NCBI RefSeq assembly: GCF_040361435.1
Contig: NZ_APNL01000017.1
Location: forward strand, 27,936-91,935
Origin: Salinisphaera sp002433465
Lineage (GTDB): Bacteria > Pseudomonadota > Gammaproteobacteria > Nevskiales > Salinisphaeraceae
Direction of reading: 5' to 3'
DNA: 64,000 nt
In this document: one piece after another, positions 63,150-64,000 of the stretch
How positions within the stretch are numbered: the stretch's first letter is position 1
Layout of the letters: each line of letters opens with the position of its first letter
The notes under the pieces: generated by a model
Told to the model about the DNA's origin: nothing
What the model saw: only the letters and a program-made list of their open reading frames with translations
Databases searched by the model: none
Made by a program: the position numbers and the translations under genes

Positions 63150-63932
63150 ATGGGATTTCTAGAAGGCAAGAAAGCAGTCATTACGGGCCTGGCCAGCGAG
63201 CGGTCGATTGCCTACGGCATCGCTCAGGCCATGCGCGCCCAGGGCGCCGAGCTCGCCCTGACCTATCAGGGCGACAAGCTCAAACCGCGGGTGGACAAGA
63301 TGGCCGAGGAACTCGGCGCATCGATCGTACTGCCTCTGGACGTGACCCAGGACGAACAGATCGATGGCCTGTTTACATCGCTGAGCGAACACTGGTCGCA
63401 GATCGATATCCTGGTGCATGCGATCGGGTTCGCGCCGCGTGAGGCGCTCAACGGCAGCTATCTCGACACGCTTACCCGTGAAGCGGCCAACATCAGCCAC
63501 GATATCAGCGCCTATAGCTTCGCGGCGCTGGCCAAGGCCGGGCGTTCGATGCTGTCGGAGCGCGCATCGCTGATCACGCTCACATATCTGGGCTCGACTC
63601 ACGTCATGCCCGGTTACAACATCATGGGCCCGGCCAAGGCCAGCCTTGAGTCGAGCATGCGCTTCATGGCCGCCGAACTGGGTGCCCAGGGCATACGCGT
63701 GAACGCCATCTCGGCCGGGCCGATCAAGACCCTGGCAGCGGCCGGTATTCGCGGCTTTCGCGACATGCTCTCGCATGCGCGCGACGGCGCGCCTTTGCGT
63801 CGCAACGTGACCCAGGAAGAAGTCGGCAACGCGGCTGCCTTCCTCGGTTCGGACCTGGCATCCGGCATCACCGGCGAAGTGCTGTACGTCGACGCGGGCT
63901 ATCACATCATGGGCGCTACCGCGGGCGCGTAA
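63150..63932 (+). CDS. fabI: enoyl-[acyl-carrier-protein] reductase (NADH)
   Basis: 260 residues from ATG 63150, with AGGAG eight bases upstream. Tyr146, Tyr156 and Lys163 (LTYLG, GYNIMGPAKAS) fall at the E. coli FabI positions, and ITGLASERSIAYGIA is the NAD-binding signature. It performs the last reduction of fatty acid elongation and is the triclosan target family. A strong terminator follows. Confidence 0.96.
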   Translation: MGFLEGKKAVITGLASERSIAYGIAQAMRAQGAELALTYQGDKLKPRVDKMAEELGASIVLPLDVTQDEQIDGLFTSLSEHWSQIDILVHAIGFAPREALNGSYLDTLTREAANISHDISAYSFAALAKAGRSMLSERASLITLTYLGSTHVMPGYNIMGPAKASLESSMRFMAAELGAQGIRVNAISAGPIKTLAAAGIRGFRDMLSHARDGAPLRRNVTQEEVGNAAAFLGSDLASGITGEVLYVDAGYHIMGATAGA

Positions 63933-63953
63933 GCGGCCAACCCTCGACAAATG

Positions 63954-63983
63954 AAAAAAGCGGCCAACCGGCCGCTTTTTTTT
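63954..63983. terminator. terminator of fabI
   Basis: GCGGCC (63960-63965), AACC loop, GGCCGC (63970-63975), with a run of A before and eight T after. Bidirectional in form. Confidence 0.9.
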
Positions 63984-64000
63984 GGTTCATCGCAGATTAG

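Overview
The window is a high-GC chromosomal segment from a gammaproteobacterium. Supporting signs are the fadBA order, the methyltransferase-rnhA-dnaQ block divergent from gloB-mltD, ClpB, FabI, TonB/ExbBD and the malonate decarboxylase operon. A multi-subunit Na+/H+ antiporter and envelope-stress functions fit a halophilic or halotolerant, Salinisphaera-like organism; that genus name is only a guess from gene content. Most genes are tightly packed, with ATGA or TGATG stop/start overlaps and clear hairpin terminators.

Layout. 1-11 kb: end of a probable phospholipid methyltransferase, a LysE exporter with its AraC regulator, a hemerythrin-like protein, a PRISE-type reductase divergent from a LysR gene, two consecutive membrane diguanylate cyclases, a dienelactone-hydrolase-like protein, Ohr, an unknown anchored protein and a Bcr/CflA efflux pump. 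11-19.5 kb: a complete malonate module, mdcABCDEGH on the minus strand, divergent mdcR, and the madLM transporter. Malonate is imported by MadLM, loaded on the carrier protein MdcC by MdcA/H, decarboxylated by MdcDE, and MdcB/MdcG build and attach the prosthetic group.

20.2-29.84 kb is a genomic island of about 9.6 kb. It is visibly lower in GC and is bounded by a tRNA-Ala(CGC) gene and a 14-bp direct repeat of that tRNA's 3' end, each copy with a hairpin terminator beside it. Inside are a decayed IS3-family element, an MFS transporter divergent from a LysR regulator, and an operon of a CreE/HpyO-like flavoprotein, a nitronate monooxygenase and a large permease; an intact IS481-like transposase lies at the tRNA end. 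The flavoprotein plus nitronate monooxygenase pair is the best candidate here for an undescribed system: it may make and then oxidise a nitro or nitronate compound.

30-44 kb: a TIGR04282-like protein, a membrane-anchored M14 peptidase with a LOG-family protein, clpB, an ATP/ADP-translocase-like carrier with a Tat-exported aldo/keto reductase, a roughly 276-bp MITE-like element just upstream of a second aldo/keto reductase, a leucine-dehydrogenase-like gene, and a divergent exported protein-ExbB-ExbD-ExbD-TonB cluster facing an OmpA-family gene. 44-50.7 kb: fadBA, a phasin-like protein with a long low-complexity tail, and an ArsR-methyltransferase fusion coupled to a VTT membrane protein. 50.8-58.6 kb: a Mrp-type antiporter operon with no full-length MrpA but three MrpD-like subunits and a separate DUF4040-type subunit. 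58.6-64 kb: dnaQ, rnhA, a methyltransferase, gloB, mltD and fabI.
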